Source: Salimicrobium album
Lineage (GTDB): Bacteria > Bacillota > Bacilli > Bacillales > Halobacillaceae
Direction of reading: 5' to 3'
Length of the DNA stretch: 64,000 bases
Assembly: GCF_900107115.1 (NCBI RefSeq)
Contig: NZ_FNOS01000006.1
Span: forward strand, 62,001 to 126,000
The position numbers and the translations under genes are program-made. The number at the start of each line of letters is the position of its first letter. Position 1 is the stretch's first letter. Under the pieces are notes generated by a model. It did not search any database, was not told where the DNA came from, and was given only the letters and a program-made list of their open reading frames with translations. Positions 33,792-42,821 of the stretch are shown one piece after another.

Positions 33792-33866
33792 AAACCATCC
33801 GGAAGTCCGCGGTTCCAGACGGTGAGTCCTCTCTCCTCGGGCCGTGCTTCCCATTGCGGATGGTTT
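33792..33866 (+). other. Long stem-loop between aldehyde dehydrogenase and Cdr-like genes
   Basis: AAACCATCCG (33792-33801) pairs with CGGATGGTTT (33857-33866), with GGAAG/CTTCC nested inside. The right end (GCTTCC...GGATGGTTTCACTTTT) looks like a worn copy of the repeat-unit ends at 11246 and 25052. It may act as a terminator (TTTCACTTTTATA follows). Confidence 0.5.
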
Positions 33867-33892
33867 CACTTTTATACTTAGGGGGTTACGTT

Positions 33893-35221
33893 GTGAAATT
33901 AGTTATAATTGGCGGGGATGCTGCCGGGATGAGTGCAGCGATGCAGGTAGTGCGTAAAACGGAAAACCCCGAGGTGGTAGTGCTCGAAAAAGGGGAGGTC
34001 TACTCTTACGGTCAGTGCGGTCTTCCCTACGTCATCAGCGGGACCGTACCTTCGACGGACGACCTGATCGCCAGGGACGTGGAAACGTTCAGAGATAAAT
34101 ACGGTATCGATGCAAGAGTGAATCATGAGGTCACTTCTGTGGATTGCAGTAAACGCAAAGTGTATGGTATCAATCAGGACGGTGAAAAGTTCGAAGAAAG
34201 TTATGATGAACTTCTCGTGGCTTCGGGGGTCAGTCCCATGCTCCCTCCGTGGAAAGGAAAAGATCTCCAAGGAGTGCACGCCCTGAAGACGATACCGGAT
34301 GCGAAAGAGATTATGGCGGATCTTTCCGAAGATGTGGAGAAAGTGACGGTAATAGGCAGTGGTTATATAGGTCTTGAAGTAGCCGAGAACTTCAGAGAAA
34401 TCGGCAAAGATGTCCACATCATTACCCGGAGTGATTATCCGGGTTCCATGGTCGATGGTGATATGGGCAAACTGATACAAGAAGAAGCCGAAAAGCAGGG
34501 TGTGAGAATAACCCGGAACAGCTCGGTGGAAAGACTTGAAGGGGAAGAGTATGTGCAGAAAGTCGTGACGGAACAGGGAGAATTTGAAACCGACCTCGTT
34601 GTTGTGGCTACGGGCGTCACACCTAACACAAGCTTTATGAAAGGGACGGGTATTTACACTGCGAAGAACGAAGCTATCGAAGTGAACCGTTTCATGGAAA
34701 CGAATCTTCCGCACGTTTACGCAGCGGGAGACTGCGCTGTGCAGTACCACCGACTGAAGAAAAGAAATGACTTTATCCCCCTCGGCACTCATGCCAATAA
34801 ACAGGGGCGTATTGCCGGACTGGTGTTGAGCGGCCACCGTAAATCATTTAAAGGGATCGTGGGGACGTCCATTCTGAAGTTCTTCGATCTTACGATAGGC
34901 AAGACCGGCCTTTCGGAAAAGGAAGCGGAGGAAGAAAATATACCGGTGGAAAAAGTGTACGTTGAAGCAACAAACGCTGCCGGATATTATTCCGATGAAG
35001 AACCGATGTCGATAAAGATGCTCACAGAACCGGAGACCGGAAAGCTTCTGGGAGTACAGATCATAGGACCTTACGGCGTGGATAAACGGATTGATGTTAT
35101 GGCTACCGCTCTTTATAATGAAATGACTGCAGAAGACCTGCTCGATCTCGACCTTGCTTACGCACCTCCTTACAATAGTGTATGGGATGCTTTGCAGCAG
35201 GCGGCAAGACGCGTGAAATAA
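33893..35221 (+). CDS. CoA-disulfide reductase/NADH oxidase-type flavoprotein
   Basis: 442 aa. FAD motif IIGGDAAGMSAA at the N-terminus, a single redox Cys42 in SYGQCGLPY, NAD motif VIGSGYIGLEVAE and a C-terminal dimer domain (AYAPPYNSVWDALQQAAR). This pattern fits CoA-disulfide reductases and related NAD(P)H oxidases or polysulfide reductases. In bacilli such enzymes maintain CoA thiols. GTG 33893 has GGGGG seven bases upstream. Confidence 0.82.
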   Translation: MKLVIIGGDAAGMSAAMQVVRKTENPEVVVLEKGEVYSYGQCGLPYVISGTVPSTDDLIARDVETFRDKYGIDARVNHEVTSVDCSKRKVYGINQDGEKFEESYDELLVASGVSPMLPPWKGKDLQGVHALKTIPDAKEIMADLSEDVEKVTVIGSGYIGLEVAENFREIGKDVHIITRSDYPGSMVDGDMGKLIQEEAEKQGVRITRNSSVERLEGEEYVQKVVTEQGEFETDLVVVATGVTPNTSFMKGTGIYTAKNEAIEVNRFMETNLPHVYAAGDCAVQYHRLKKRNDFIPLGTHANKQGRIAGLVLSGHRKSFKGIVGTSILKFFDLTIGKTGLSEKEAEEENIPVEKVYVEATNAAGYYSDEEPMSIKMLTEPETGKLLGVQIIGPYGVDKRIDVMATALYNEMTAEDLLDLDLAYAPPYNSVWDALQQAARRVK

Positions 35222-35243
35222 AATCGGAAGGAGGAAGACAGCA

Positions 35244-35450
35244 ATGGCTGAAAAAGGCTGTGTGAAATGCGGGAGTACGAAAGCCGGGATGAAGGAAGTG
35301 ACTATGAACGGTCCGGGTGTTTCAAAGATGTTCGATACGGAAAGTAACGATTTTATCGTAGTTTCCTGCGAAAACTGCGGGTACTCGGAATTTTTCAATA
35401 GAGACGTCTCGGAGGATTATAACGTGTTCGACCTTTTTTTCGGGAAGTGA
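35244..35450 (+). CDS. Zinc-ribbon protein, 68 aa
   Basis: CVKCGS near the start and CENCGYSEFF near the end form a two-CxxC zinc ribbon like the small nucleic-acid-binding Zn-ribbon family (DUF2082-type). AAGGAGG precedes the ATG. It starts 22 bases after the flavoprotein gene and may be in the same operon. Role unknown. Confidence 0.75.
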   Translation: MAEKGCVKCGSTKAGMKEVTMNGPGVSKMFDTESNDFIVVSCENCGYSEFFNRDVSEDYNVFDLFFGK

Positions 35451-35476
35451 GAATGGAAGTTAATTCCTGAAAACAG

Positions 35477-35505
35477 TTGTCCAATTCCTGTCGCTCGAGT
35501 ATGAT
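35477..35505 (+). promoter_or_regulatory. Promoter of the lytic transglycosylase gene
   Basis: TTGTCC (35477-35482), 17 bases, TATGAT (35500-35505). Confidence 0.6.
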
Positions 35506-35537
35506 AGAAGAAACACTATACAGCGGAGGTATGGCTA

Positions 35538-36155
35538 TTGATCAACATGAATGATTTCCAATCCATGATGCAGATGCAGGCGACGAAGAACGTTCAGGGA
35601 AACAGAGGGGTGGAAAGTCCGGGAGCCGGTCTGCAGCAGATGTTGTTTCAAAATATATTGAAGGCTTCTATGGACACGCTGCTGTCTTCAGCGGAGGAGA
35701 AAGAAGCACAGACCCCGGTTCAGATTTTTATCGGTGTCCAGGCACCTCCTATTACGGAAATCTCCGGTGAAGAGGAAAGCGAAAAGAGCGACGTGGACGG
35801 TCTGATCCGTGAAGCTTCCGAACGTTTCGGGGTGCGGGAAGATCTCATACGTTCCGTAATACAGGCCGAATCGAATTTCAACCCGGAAGCTGTAAGTCAT
35901 GCAGGAGCACAGGGGCTTATGCAGCTGATGCCCGGCACGGCTGATGCTCTCGGGGTCAGGGATCCGATGAACCCGGAAGAAAACGTTATGGGAGGCACTA
36001 AATACTTACGTGATATGCTTACCCGCTACGATGGAAATGAGCAGCTGGCTCTTGCAGCCTATAACGCCGGCCCCGGCAACGTGGATAAATATGGCGGAAT
36101 CCCTCCCTTTCAGGAAACGAAAAATTACGTAAATAAGGTTCTGAATATCGTGTAA
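35538..36155 (+). CDS. Lytic transglycosylase (SLT domain, YjbJ-like)
   Basis: 205 aa. The C-terminal SLT domain has catalytic Glu111 ([20 protein letters not shown]) and the closing motif [17 protein letters not shown]. It cleaves peptidoglycan. There is no obvious signal peptide, as in B. subtilis YjbJ/CwlQ. TTG 35538 is taken as start because GGAGG is eight bases upstream; the first ATG (35547) is too far away. Confidence 0.85.
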   Translation: MINMNDFQSMMQMQATKNVQGNRGVESPGAGLQQMLFQNILKASMDTLLSSAEEKEAQTPVQIFIGVQAPPITEISGEEESEKSDVDGLIREASERFGVREDLIRSVIQAESNFNPEAVSHAGAQGLMQLMPGTADALGVRDPMNPEENVMGGTKYLRDMLTRYDGNEQLALAAYNAGPGNVDKYGGIPPFQETKNYVNKVLNIV

Positions 36156-36175
36156 TCAGCGAAAATACTGGATGC

Positions 36176-36210
36176 AAAGAAACCCGAATAAAAGTTATTC
36201 GGGTTTCTTT
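36176..36210. terminator. Bidirectional terminator between transglycosylase and FMN reductase
   Basis: Perfect 16-bp stem AAAGAAACCCGAATAA / TTATTCGGGTTTCTTT with a three-base loop. Confidence 0.95.
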
Positions 36211-36277
36211 GTGTCCTGAGGTCAAGCGACGGACGTCCGGAGTGCTTCAAGCCGGAACTTTGCCTCACAACACTTTT

Positions 36278-36847
36278 TCAGGCTTTCTTTATGTCCGCTC
36301 TGTAAGGGGAGAGGTCCCGTCCCATCTCGAGATAACGGAGAAAAATCTGCGACATTTCAATGAGCCTGTTTTTTACTTCTTCATTCTCCAGCTGTTTATC
36401 TTCCGTGAAATGTCCGGGGTGGGCATAGACATAGTTTGGCGTGATAAGGCACCGGAAATAGTCCAGAACCGGTTTGAGCTGGTTCTCAATGACGAGGTGG
36501 TGCTGCAGTGTGCCGCCAACGGCAATGATGGAAACAGGTTTGTAACGCATGGCGAGCGGGGAAATAGCATCAAACACGTTCTTCAGTGCTCCCGGTATTC
36601 CTCCCTGAAACACAGGGGTGGCTATGACATAGCCATCGGCCCGTTCGATGGAAGAGATCAGTTCCTTCATATCATCGTTGTACTCCTCGGGGGGACGGCC
36701 ATCGACGAACTGAAGGTTATAGTGTTTCAGATTTATATTATTTATCGTTATGCCCGGTACGTTTTCTTTTAAATAGGTTTCCACAGGGGACAGCATCCGC
36801 TCCGTTTTCGTACCGGTAAGCGTACCGTTCAGTAATACAATATTCAC
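36278..36847 (-). CDS. NAD(P)H-dependent FMN reductase family protein
   Basis: 189 aa flavodoxin-like fold: LNGTLTGTKTERML at the FMN phosphate site and ATPVFQGGIPGALKNVFDAI, typical of SsuE/azoreductase-like reductases. It likely supplies reduced flavin or reduces quinones. AAGGAGG lies upstream, and a possible promoter TTGCCT-17-TACTAT is further up. Confidence 0.8.
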   Translation of the reverse strand: MNIVLLNGTLTGTKTERMLSPVETYLKENVPGITINNINLKHYNLQFVDGRPPEEYNDDMKELISSIERADGYVIATPVFQGGIPGALKNVFDAISPLAMRYKPVSIIAVGGTLQHHLVIENQLKPVLDYFRCLITPNYVYAHPGHFTEDKQLENEEVKNRLIEMSQIFLRYLEMGRDLSPYRADIKKA

Positions 36848-36939
36848 GTTCGTTCCTCCTTCGCGAGAGACACACTTCTACTTAATATAGTAAAGCATAC
36901 AACTTTCATAGGCAATTAAGAAAAATGGTGGTGAGGTTT

Positions 36940-37209
36940 ATGAAGATGTGGAGAAGGATCAGGTTTCTTTTCAATTTCCGGAAGTCGATTCCGTTTTTGC
37001 TTTCCTTTTTCCGCTCCGGGGAAGTAAGGGGAGCGAAGAAAGCAGGGGCTTTACTGTTCGCGATGTTATATTTTCTGTTTCCCTGGGATGTGATCCCCGA
37101 CTTCCTGATATTTTTCGGGGTGATCGATGACGTGACGGTACTGACGTTCATCCTGCAGCGGATCGTACAGATGGCTCCCGCTTCCCTGAAAGAAGAGTAT
37201 AAGTTATGA
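36940..37209 (+). CDS. YkvA-type DUF1232 small membrane protein
   Basis: 89 aa with a basic N-terminus and the DUF1232 signature FPWDVIPDFLIFFGVIDDVTVL. Function unknown. The start is uncertain: ATG 36940 is chosen because GGTGGTGA precedes it; ATG 36925 and 36946 are in the same frame. Confidence 0.7.
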   Translation: MKMWRRIRFLFNFRKSIPFLLSFFRSGEVRGAKKAGALLFAMLYFLFPWDVIPDFLIFFGVIDDVTVLTFILQRIVQMAPASLKEEYKL

Positions 37210-37215
37210 GTGGAT

Positions 37216-37241
37216 GTTTAACCTCTCCGTTTATAAGGTAT
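37216..37241 (+). promoter_or_regulatory. Candidate sigma-B promoter of ohr
   Basis: GTTTAA, 14 bases, AGGTAT: six and five matches of six to the sigma-B consensus. The B. subtilis ohrB gene is sigma-B dependent, which agrees. Confidence 0.65.
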
Positions 37242-37288
37242 ACAACAGAAGGGAAGAGAAATTATCAAATTCAAGGAGTGATTCATTT

Positions 37289-37705
37289 ATGAGCGATGTA
37301 ATGTTCACAGCTCACGCAACGGTAAAAGGCGGCCGGAACGGTCACGTAAAATCCGATGACGGTCTGATCGATCTTAATCTGGCACAGCCGGGAGAAAGTA
37401 ATGAAACAGGATCCAACCCGGAACAGCTCTTTGCAGCGGGTTATTCTGCATGCTTTGACGGTGCGCTGAATTTGGTAGCGGACAAGAAGAAAAAAGATAT
37501 CGATTCCGAAATCACAGGTGACGTCAGCCTGATGAAAGATTCTTCGGATGGAGGACTTAAAATCGGGGTCGTCCTTAACGTTACAGTGAAAGGTGTATCC
37601 CAGGAGGAAGCGGAAGAGCTTGTTAATGAAGCTCACAAAGTCTGCCCTTACTCCAAAGCGACAAGCGGTAACATTAACGTGGAATTGAACGTAAAAGCTG
37701 AATAG
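37289..37705 (+). CDS. ohr: Organic hydroperoxide resistance protein
   Basis: 138 aa OsmC/Ohr-type peroxidase. Peroxidatic Cys55 (GYSACFDGAL) and resolving Cys119 (HKVCPYSKA) are both present. It reduces organic peroxides with lipoylated partners. ATG 37289 has AAGGAGTGA upstream; the frame upstream is open but lacks a ribosome site and overlaps a sigma-B-like promoter. That promoter makes it more like OhrB than the OhrR-controlled OhrA. Confidence 0.92.
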   Translation: MSDVMFTAHATVKGGRNGHVKSDDGLIDLNLAQPGESNETGSNPEQLFAAGYSACFDGALNLVADKKKKDIDSEITGDVSLMKDSSDGGLKIGVVLNVTVKGVSQEEAEELVNEAHKVCPYSKATSGNINVELNVKAE

Positions 37706-37717
37706 TATGCTGTAAAG

Positions 37718-37748
37718 GTCCGGGCGTTTTCTGCGTCCGGACTTTTTT
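37718..37748 (+). terminator. Terminator of ohr
   Basis: Nine-bp stem GTCCGGGCG / CGTCCGGAC (one G-U pair) followed by TTTTTT. Confidence 0.85.
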
Positions 37749-37811
37749 ATGTGCAAAAAATAAGGTATGATAAAGGGCGAATGTATGTTTTGGGGAAAGA
37801 GGTTTTTTAAT

Positions 37812-38420
37812 ATGATGGCACCAGGCCACCAGGTCGTAGGGTTCACGTTCGGCGTAGCAGCCGTAACTATGCTGCCCGCCCTTCCGTTCCTTCCCGAGCG
37901 ACCTCTGGAAGTAATAGCGTTTTTTCTGTTTGTGCTGTTCGGGGCTCTCGTACCCGATATCGATACTCCCCGTTCAAAACTCGGGCGGAAGTTCTGGAGA
38001 ATTCTTATCACCATTTTCACGATTACCCTTATCGTCTACCTGTTCGCTCCTTCCTTTTTTGATACATATAGAGAACCGCTGAAGACGTTCGTGATGCTGC
38101 TGCTTCCTGTGCTTCTCATGATACGTGGACACCGGAAGATGACTCACTCTCTATTCTTCCTTCTGTTTCTCGTTGTGTACAGCTATTTCGTCCAGTGGCT
38201 GCTCGGTCTGCCATGGTATTATTTCGGTGGTCTGATCACGGGGAGTGCTTCCCATTTGTTCGCCGACTATATTACGAAGCGGGGCATCCCTCTTTTCTAC
38301 CCTTTCAGTAAAACTCACTATTCTTTTTTCATTACGTTCAGAACGGGATCTATCGTCGAAAAAATTCTTACCTTTCTTCTCGTAATTGTAAATGTATGGT
38401 ACTTACTGTTGGCTTTGTAG
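37812..38420 (+). CDS. YdjM-family membrane-bound metal-dependent hydrolase
   Basis: 202 aa with four to five membrane segments and the family motifs GHQVVG, ALVPDIDTPRSKLGRK and GHRKMTHSLFF (His/Asp metal ligands). Such proteins are putative zinc hydrolases; the substrate is unknown. ATG 37812 is chosen with AAAGAGG upstream; an alternative ATG at 37767 lacks a good site. Confidence 0.75.
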   Translation: MMAPGHQVVGFTFGVAAVTMLPALPFLPERPLEVIAFFLFVLFGALVPDIDTPRSKLGRKFWRILITIFTITLIVYLFAPSFFDTYREPLKTFVMLLLPVLLMIRGHRKMTHSLFFLLFLVVYSYFVQWLLGLPWYYFGGLITGSASHLFADYITKRGIPLFYPFSKTHYSFFITFRTGSIVEKILTFLLVIVNVWYLLLAL

Positions 38421-38477
38421 AATAGTTTGGTACAATGAAACAGGCAACTATAAATGAATATGAAGGAGTATTGGCGT

Positions 38478-39293
38478 ATGTGGGAATGGAAAAATATATA
38501 CAGAGGCCTCATGATGGGAGCGAGCGACGTTGTTCCCGGGGTGAGCGGAGGCACGATAGCCGTAGTTTTGGGGATATATGACCGTCTGATCGAAGCGGTG
38601 AACGGTTTTTTCAGTAAAGAATGGAAACGTCACCTGAAATTTCTTCTGCCCCTGGGGCTTGGAATCATAACTTCCATCCTCATGCTTGCGAATCTGATCG
38701 AATGGCTGTTCGAGCACTATCCGGCTCAGACGAAGTTTTTCTTTCTGGGTCTGATTATCGGAGTTCTTCCGTTTCTCAGCCATAAAGCGGATGTGAAACA
38801 TAAGTTCAAAACGAAGCACTATATCCTGATGCTTATAGGGGTCGTGCTCGTCAGTTCGCTCGCCTTCTTTCAGCCTGAAGAGTCTGGAGCGATGAGTAAT
38901 CTGTCGTCAGGTGCTTATATTCTTCTGTTCTTCTCGGGGATGATTGCGAGCAGTGCGATGATTCTGCCGGGGATCAGCGGCTCTTTCCTTCTCCTGATCA
39001 TCGGAGTATACTCCACGGTTATCGAAGGGATTTCAAACTTCCAGCTGGACGTTATGGCCGTCGTCGGAGCGGGTATCGTGGTCGGTATCATTGTCATGAG
39101 TAAAATCGTGAAGTTCTTCCTCGATCACTATCCTTCCGGAACGTACGGGGTGATTATCGGGCTTGTGCTCGGATCGGTGACGGTCATCTTTCCGGGAGTG
39201 CCCGCCGGTGCTGTTCCGGTGCTTATCAGTATCCTTGCGTTCTTGGGCGGTTTGCTTGCCGCGTGGGGACTTGGTCGTGTAGAGTATAAATAA
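38478..39293 (+). CDS. popT: DUF368 membrane protein (PopT-type undecaprenyl phosphate carrier)
   Basis: 271 aa, about eight membrane helices, with two family repeats: GASDVVPGVSGGTIAVVLGIYDRLI and MILPGISGSFLLLIIGVYSTVI. DUF368 proteins were shown to return the lipid carrier undecaprenyl phosphate across the membrane for wall synthesis. ATG 38478 has AAGGAG nine bases upstream; an earlier ATG at 38454 is in frame. The thioredoxin-like gene follows 23 bases later. Confidence 0.82.
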   Translation: MWEWKNIYRGLMMGASDVVPGVSGGTIAVVLGIYDRLIEAVNGFFSKEWKRHLKFLLPLGLGIITSILMLANLIEWLFEHYPAQTKFFFLGLIIGVLPFLSHKADVKHKFKTKHYILMLIGVVLVSSLAFFQPEESGAMSNLSSGAYILLFFSGMIASSAMILPGISGSFLLLIIGVYSTVIEGISNFQLDVMAVVGAGIVVGIIVMSKIVKFFLDHYPSGTYGVIIGLVLGSVTVIFPGVPAGAVPVLISILAFLGGLLAAWGLGRVEYK

Positions 39294-39316
39294 CAGAGAG
39301 AGGAAAGGGGATAATT

Positions 39317-39634
39317 ATGAAAGAACTTAATACTACAGAACAGTTTCAGGCTGCAATCGAATCGGAAGAGCCCGTTATTTTGAAATTCGAGGCGGACTGG
39401 TGCCCGGACTGCAAACGGATGGATATGTTTATCGGGGATATCCTGGAAGAATACAACACGTACGAATGGTTCGTAGTCGATCGTGATCAGGTGCCGGACA
39501 TTGCCGAGAAGTATGAAGTAATGGGGATTCCGAGCATCCTCATTTTCCAGAAAGGCAAAAAAATCGGTCACTTGCACAGCGCCAATGCAAAGACTCCGGA
39601 GGAAGTGGAAAGTTTTCTCCAGGAAACTCTTTAA
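39317..39634 (+). CDS. Thioredoxin-like protein
   Basis: 105 aa thioredoxin fold with redox pair WCPDC (Cys29, Cys32) and cis-Pro in MGIPSILIF. It resembles B. subtilis YtpP-type proteins. Cytoplasmic thiol-disulfide role. AAAGGGG precedes the ATG; likely cotranscribed with the DUF368 gene. Confidence 0.85.
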   Translation: MKELNTTEQFQAAIESEEPVILKFEADWCPDCKRMDMFIGDILEEYNTYEWFVVDRDQVPDIAEKYEVMGIPSILIFQKGKKIGHLHSANAKTPEEVESFLQETL

Positions 39635-39646
39635 TAATAGAGAAAG

Positions 39647-39678
39647 GACCCGCGGTGGAAACACCCGGGTCTTTTTTT
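39647..39678. terminator. Terminator after the thioredoxin-like gene
   Basis: GACCCG / CGGGTC stem with GGTGG/AACACC region in the loop, then seven T. Confidence 0.8.
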
Positions 39679-39732
39679 GGCCTGAATCGGGATAATGCCG
39701 GTAACAAAAAGCTGCAGGAAAAATTCCTGCAG

Positions 39733-40383
39733 CTACAGCATGATGTGATCGAGATAGGTGGTAATGGAAGTCTGCTCCGTAACGAAGAGCTGACCGTTCG
39801 ATAAATGGAATGATTCCGAACCGTCATCGGGGAAGCCGAACATTTTCCTGAACACTTCCGCACTCTTCTTACGGTCAAGTCCGGTCCCGTATTCGACCGT
39901 CGTATCAGCCAGAGGGTTGATGTAGACGGAATCCTGAGGGAAATTATCCCCTTTCCATTCGATCAGAAACGGCAGCGGTACGGACGGGTGGGCAGGAAAA
40001 AGCATGCGCCACTCAAGCAGTGTCCCGTCTTCCTGCTCCCGGGAACCGGGGAAAGGACCTTCGTAGTCGATTCCCTGACGATTGTACATCTCCAGAAAAT
40101 CATCCATAGCGTCGGTGGAGAGAGCAATCTGGATAGTGCCTCCGGTAGGCTCCTGAAGCATCTGACGTATGAGAGGGTTTTCGGACTTTCCGGCTTTCTG
40201 AGTATCGTTAACTCCGAGCCACTCGATATAGAAACGATTATCGAAAAAGCAGAGGTCGTTATGCGTCCCCCAGCCCGGATGTGACCCTCCCTCTTTTCCC
40301 TGGAGGCCGTAGCGGGAAGTGAAGGAAAGCCTCTCTTTTTCGGTATCGGGTGTAGTAATGACGATATGGTCGATTGCAAGCAT
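39733..40383 (-). CDS. VOC/glyoxalase-like domain protein
   Basis: 216 aa with the opening LAIDHIVITTPDTEK and WGTHNDLCFFDNRFYIEWLG of the glyoxalase-like (VOC) superfamily, probably a metal-bound isomerase or dioxygenase fold. Substrate unknown. AGGAGGG precedes the ATG. It follows the LLM flavoprotein gene by four bases, so both belong to one operon. Confidence 0.75.
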   Translation of the reverse strand: MLAIDHIVITTPDTEKERLSFTSRYGLQGKEGGSHPGWGTHNDLCFFDNRFYIEWLGVNDTQKAGKSENPLIRQMLQEPTGGTIQIALSTDAMDDFLEMYNRQGIDYEGPFPGSREQEDGTLLEWRMLFPAHPSVPLPFLIEWKGDNFPQDSVYINPLADTTVEYGTGLDRKKSAEVFRKMFGFPDDGSESFHLSNGQLFVTEQTSITTYLDHIML

Positions 40384-40387
40384 GGTA

Positions 40388-41389
40388 CTATCCCTCCTGT
40401 GTCAGGTTAAAAGCATCTGCAAGCAGTTTGTAAGAGTGAAGTCTCTCTTCGAACGGGTGGACGATGGTGTTCACCATTATTTCATCTACTCCGTAGGCAT
40501 CGGCAAGAGATTCCAGTTCCTGTTTCACTGTTTCTTTATCTCCTACTACCATCCGTTTCCGGTTTTCCCTGATTCTTTCCTGCTGGAAGAAAGAGTAGGA
40601 GTAGTTGAACGCTTCTTCCGGTGTCGGGAAGTGATGACGTACGCCTCCCTGTTCAATCAGCAAAAGAGCCAGATCAAGGCTGGAAGCAAGATATTCGGCC
40701 CTCTCCTGTGTATCCGCACAAACAGCGAATACGGAGACGTTCCCTTTAGGTTCCGTCTGCTGGATGGAGGAGGTGAAATGGTTGTTATACCTGTCCATCG
40801 CGCCCATGCCTCCGTGCCCGTTGATGAAATGGGCGAAAGAGTAGGAAGTACCGAGGTCCGCTGCCAGGCGGGCACTCGTTCCACTGGATCCGAGCATCCA
40901 GAGTTCGGGGGACGTATCTCCTTTTGGAGTAGCGTAAATATTCATTCCTGCAGGGTCTTCCCCGTGCAGGTAACTCATGAGCTGCTCCACCTGTTTGGGG
41001 TAATCCTCGACCCTTGGGAGTTTACCGCGGTTCAGTGCCAGGTTGACGTTCGGCATGCCGCCCGGCGCACGTCCGACACCAAGGTCGATACGGCCGGGAT
41101 GAAGCGTCTCAAGGACGCGGAAACTTTCCGCTACCTTATAGGCGCTGTAGTGAGGGAGGAGAACTCCTCCCGTCCCGACGCGGATACGTTTCGTATGTGC
41201 GGCGAGATGGGTCGCCAGAATCTCAGGGGCGGAGCCCGCCAGACTGTTCGTACTATGGTGTTCAGAGACCCAGAGGCGGTGATAGCCGAGCCGATCGACG
41301 TGAGCAGCGAGTTCCGTCGTCTGCCTCATAGCTTCCTGCGGATCCGAGTCTGATAATATCGGTGACTGATCCAATACACTCAGTTTCAT
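40388..41389 (-). CDS. LLM-class flavin-dependent oxidoreductase
   Basis: 333 aa luciferase-like TIM-barrel protein: LSVLDQSPI at the start, RLWVSEHH, RIRVGTGGVLLPHYSAYKVAE and GRIDLGVGRAPGG. Uses FMN or F420-like flavin; the substrate is unknown. ATG 41389 with AAAGGA upstream is preferred over an ATG-type start six codons earlier. Operon with the VOC gene. Confidence 0.85.
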   Translation of the reverse strand: MKLSVLDQSPILSDSDPQEAMRQTTELAAHVDRLGYHRLWVSEHHSTNSLAGSAPEILATHLAAHTKRIRVGTGGVLLPHYSAYKVAESFRVLETLHPGRIDLGVGRAPGGMPNVNLALNRGKLPRVEDYPKQVEQLMSYLHGEDPAGMNIYATPKGDTSPELWMLGSSGTSARLAADLGTSYSFAHFINGHGGMGAMDRYNNHFTSSIQQTEPKGNVSVFAVCADTQERAEYLASSLDLALLLIEQGGVRHHFPTPEEAFNYSYSFFQQERIRENRKRMVVGDKETVKQELESLADAYGVDEIMVNTIVHPFEERLHSYKLLADAFNLTQEG

Positions 41390-41488
41390 AAGTATCGTTC
41401 CTTTCATTTGTGTAAAAAGTAATAAAAAGCTGACTTTCCCTGTAGGAAAAGCGTTACTTTAATCGTGGCACCGGGAACCGGGAAATGC

Positions 41489-41520
41489 AAACAAAAGACC
41501 CTCCCCGGACGGGAAGGGAG
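41489..41520 (-). terminator. Terminator of the efflux adaptor gene
   Basis: On the minus strand CCCTTCCCG / CGGGGAGGG hairpin followed by TCTTTTGTTT. Confidence 0.8.
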
Positions 41521-41561
41521 AGTGGATTATGAGAATATAAGCGATACGGGCGGGCCGGGTA

Positions 41562-42797
41562 TTATCTGTTTATAAGACCGAGCAGCCCGTAAGTGAACAT
41601 CGTTTCCGGGTCTCCGGAAAAGAGACGCTTCATGTCCAGATGTTCGGTGTCGAGAGGGGAGACGAACGGAGTGCCGGCGGTGAGCGTCCCTTTGTTCTTT
41701 ACCGCCAGCCACTCATCCGGCTGCATCCCTTCCATTATTTCTGTCTTTTCCCCTTCGCTTAACCCGGTCGCCACCGGTCTTTTCTCTAAGATCCCCTCTT
41801 CATTCATTATCCAGACAAACGGAGGGGTCTCTGTAACGAGAGTCTTTTCGAAAACAGCGGTCGTCTCCGGAGACGTGGCCGTAATGATGTCCAAATTGGT
41901 GTGATATCCGGCAAGGAGTTCTTCGGTGTCTGTCGTGATAGCCGCTTCGAATCCGTAACTGCTTTCCTTATCCAGACCGGACTCTTCGGGGAATTCGTGG
42001 AGGAGTGAGACGTTTCCTTCTGCGATCCTGTCACCCTCCGGAGTTTTCGCCAGCACGGACATTCCCTCCGACACTTCTGTTCTATCGGATTCGGAGAGTT
42101 TCCCCTGAATAAGCAGTTCGCTGGACTGGATAGTAAGTACAGGGTTGTTGAGAGTTTCGGCTACGTCGGAGACCGTCCCTTCAAACGTACTGGTGACGGC
42201 TATAGTCTCGCCTCCCTGCTCCAGCTGATTCAGCCGGTCTTCGAACATAGCCAGCTCGGCCTCTTTCCGGGCAAGCTCCATTTCTTTTTCCGCTGTCTGT
42301 TCTTCTTTTTCGAATTCGGTTTCTACGTAAGTGGAAGGAGCGGGATAATCGTAACTCTCATCTTCTATGTCGGTGTCCGGCTCCTCGATACTGTAGAACC
42401 TGACGTCTCTAAGGTAGTCTTCGATGGCCCTGATTTCCTCTTCCAGAAGCGTAATCTCCGACTCCAGTTCTTTCCGTTCCGCTTCGTAATTTTTCACTTC
42501 ATACTCGTACAGTTCTTCCCCTTTTTCCACTTTGTCTCCTTTTTGGACAAGAAAGCCGCTGAAACTCCCCTTCTCTTTATCGAAGTACACTTCCTCCCGG
42601 TCAGCGGAAGCGAACACTCCTTTTGTTTCCACGTATTCAGAAACGTCTGTAGTGAAACTGCGCGACCATTCTTTTACATAGGATTTTTCGGCTACTTTGT
42701 CCTGGTGGTCGAAAAAGACAAGCAGGATGTTCGCTGCGATGAGCAGGATTACTGCTGTTCCGACTATACGTCTCTGGATTTTCTTCTTTCTCTTCAT
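41562..42797 (-). CDS. HlyD-type efflux adaptor (YknX-like)
   Basis: 411 aa. Basic N-terminus, one membrane anchor at about residues 12-29, then a biotinyl/lipoyl-like half (SGFLVQKGDKVEKGEELYEYE), an acidic coiled-coil hairpin (about 100-200) and beta-barrel parts. Such adaptors link ABC exporters to the outside. AGAGGTG precedes the ATG. The upstream gene is a Yip1-type membrane protein, like YknW before YknX in B. subtilis, but no ATPase or permease follows. Confidence 0.75.
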   Translation of the reverse strand: MKRKKKIQRRIVGTAVILLIAANILLVFFDHQDKVAEKSYVKEWSRSFTTDVSEYVETKGVFASADREEVYFDKEKGSFSGFLVQKGDKVEKGEELYEYEVKNYEAERKELESEITLLEEEIRAIEDYLRDVRFYSIEEPDTDIEDESYDYPAPSTYVETEFEKEEQTAEKEMELARKEAELAMFEDRLNQLEQGGETIAVTSTFEGTVSDVAETLNNPVLTIQSSELLIQGKLSESDRTEVSEGMSVLAKTPEGDRIAEGNVSLLHEFPEESGLDKESSYGFEAAITTDTEELLAGYHTNLDIITATSPETTAVFEKTLVTETPPFVWIMNEEGILEKRPVATGLSEGEKTEIMEGMQPDEWLAVKNKGTLTAGTPFVSPLDTEHLDMKRLFSGDPETMFTYGLLGLINR

Positions 42798-42821
42798 ATG
42801 TACACCTCTTTCTTTTCTCTT

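Noticed and set aside
33781-33890. Riboswitch or T-box before the Cdr-like gene
   Set aside because: A stem-loop exists, but no known aptamer core or T-box sequence was found; a worn repeat or terminator is simpler.
40319-41353. 344-codon open frame opposite the LLM oxidoreductase
   Set aside because: Mirror of a well-supported flavoprotein gene; no ribosome site.
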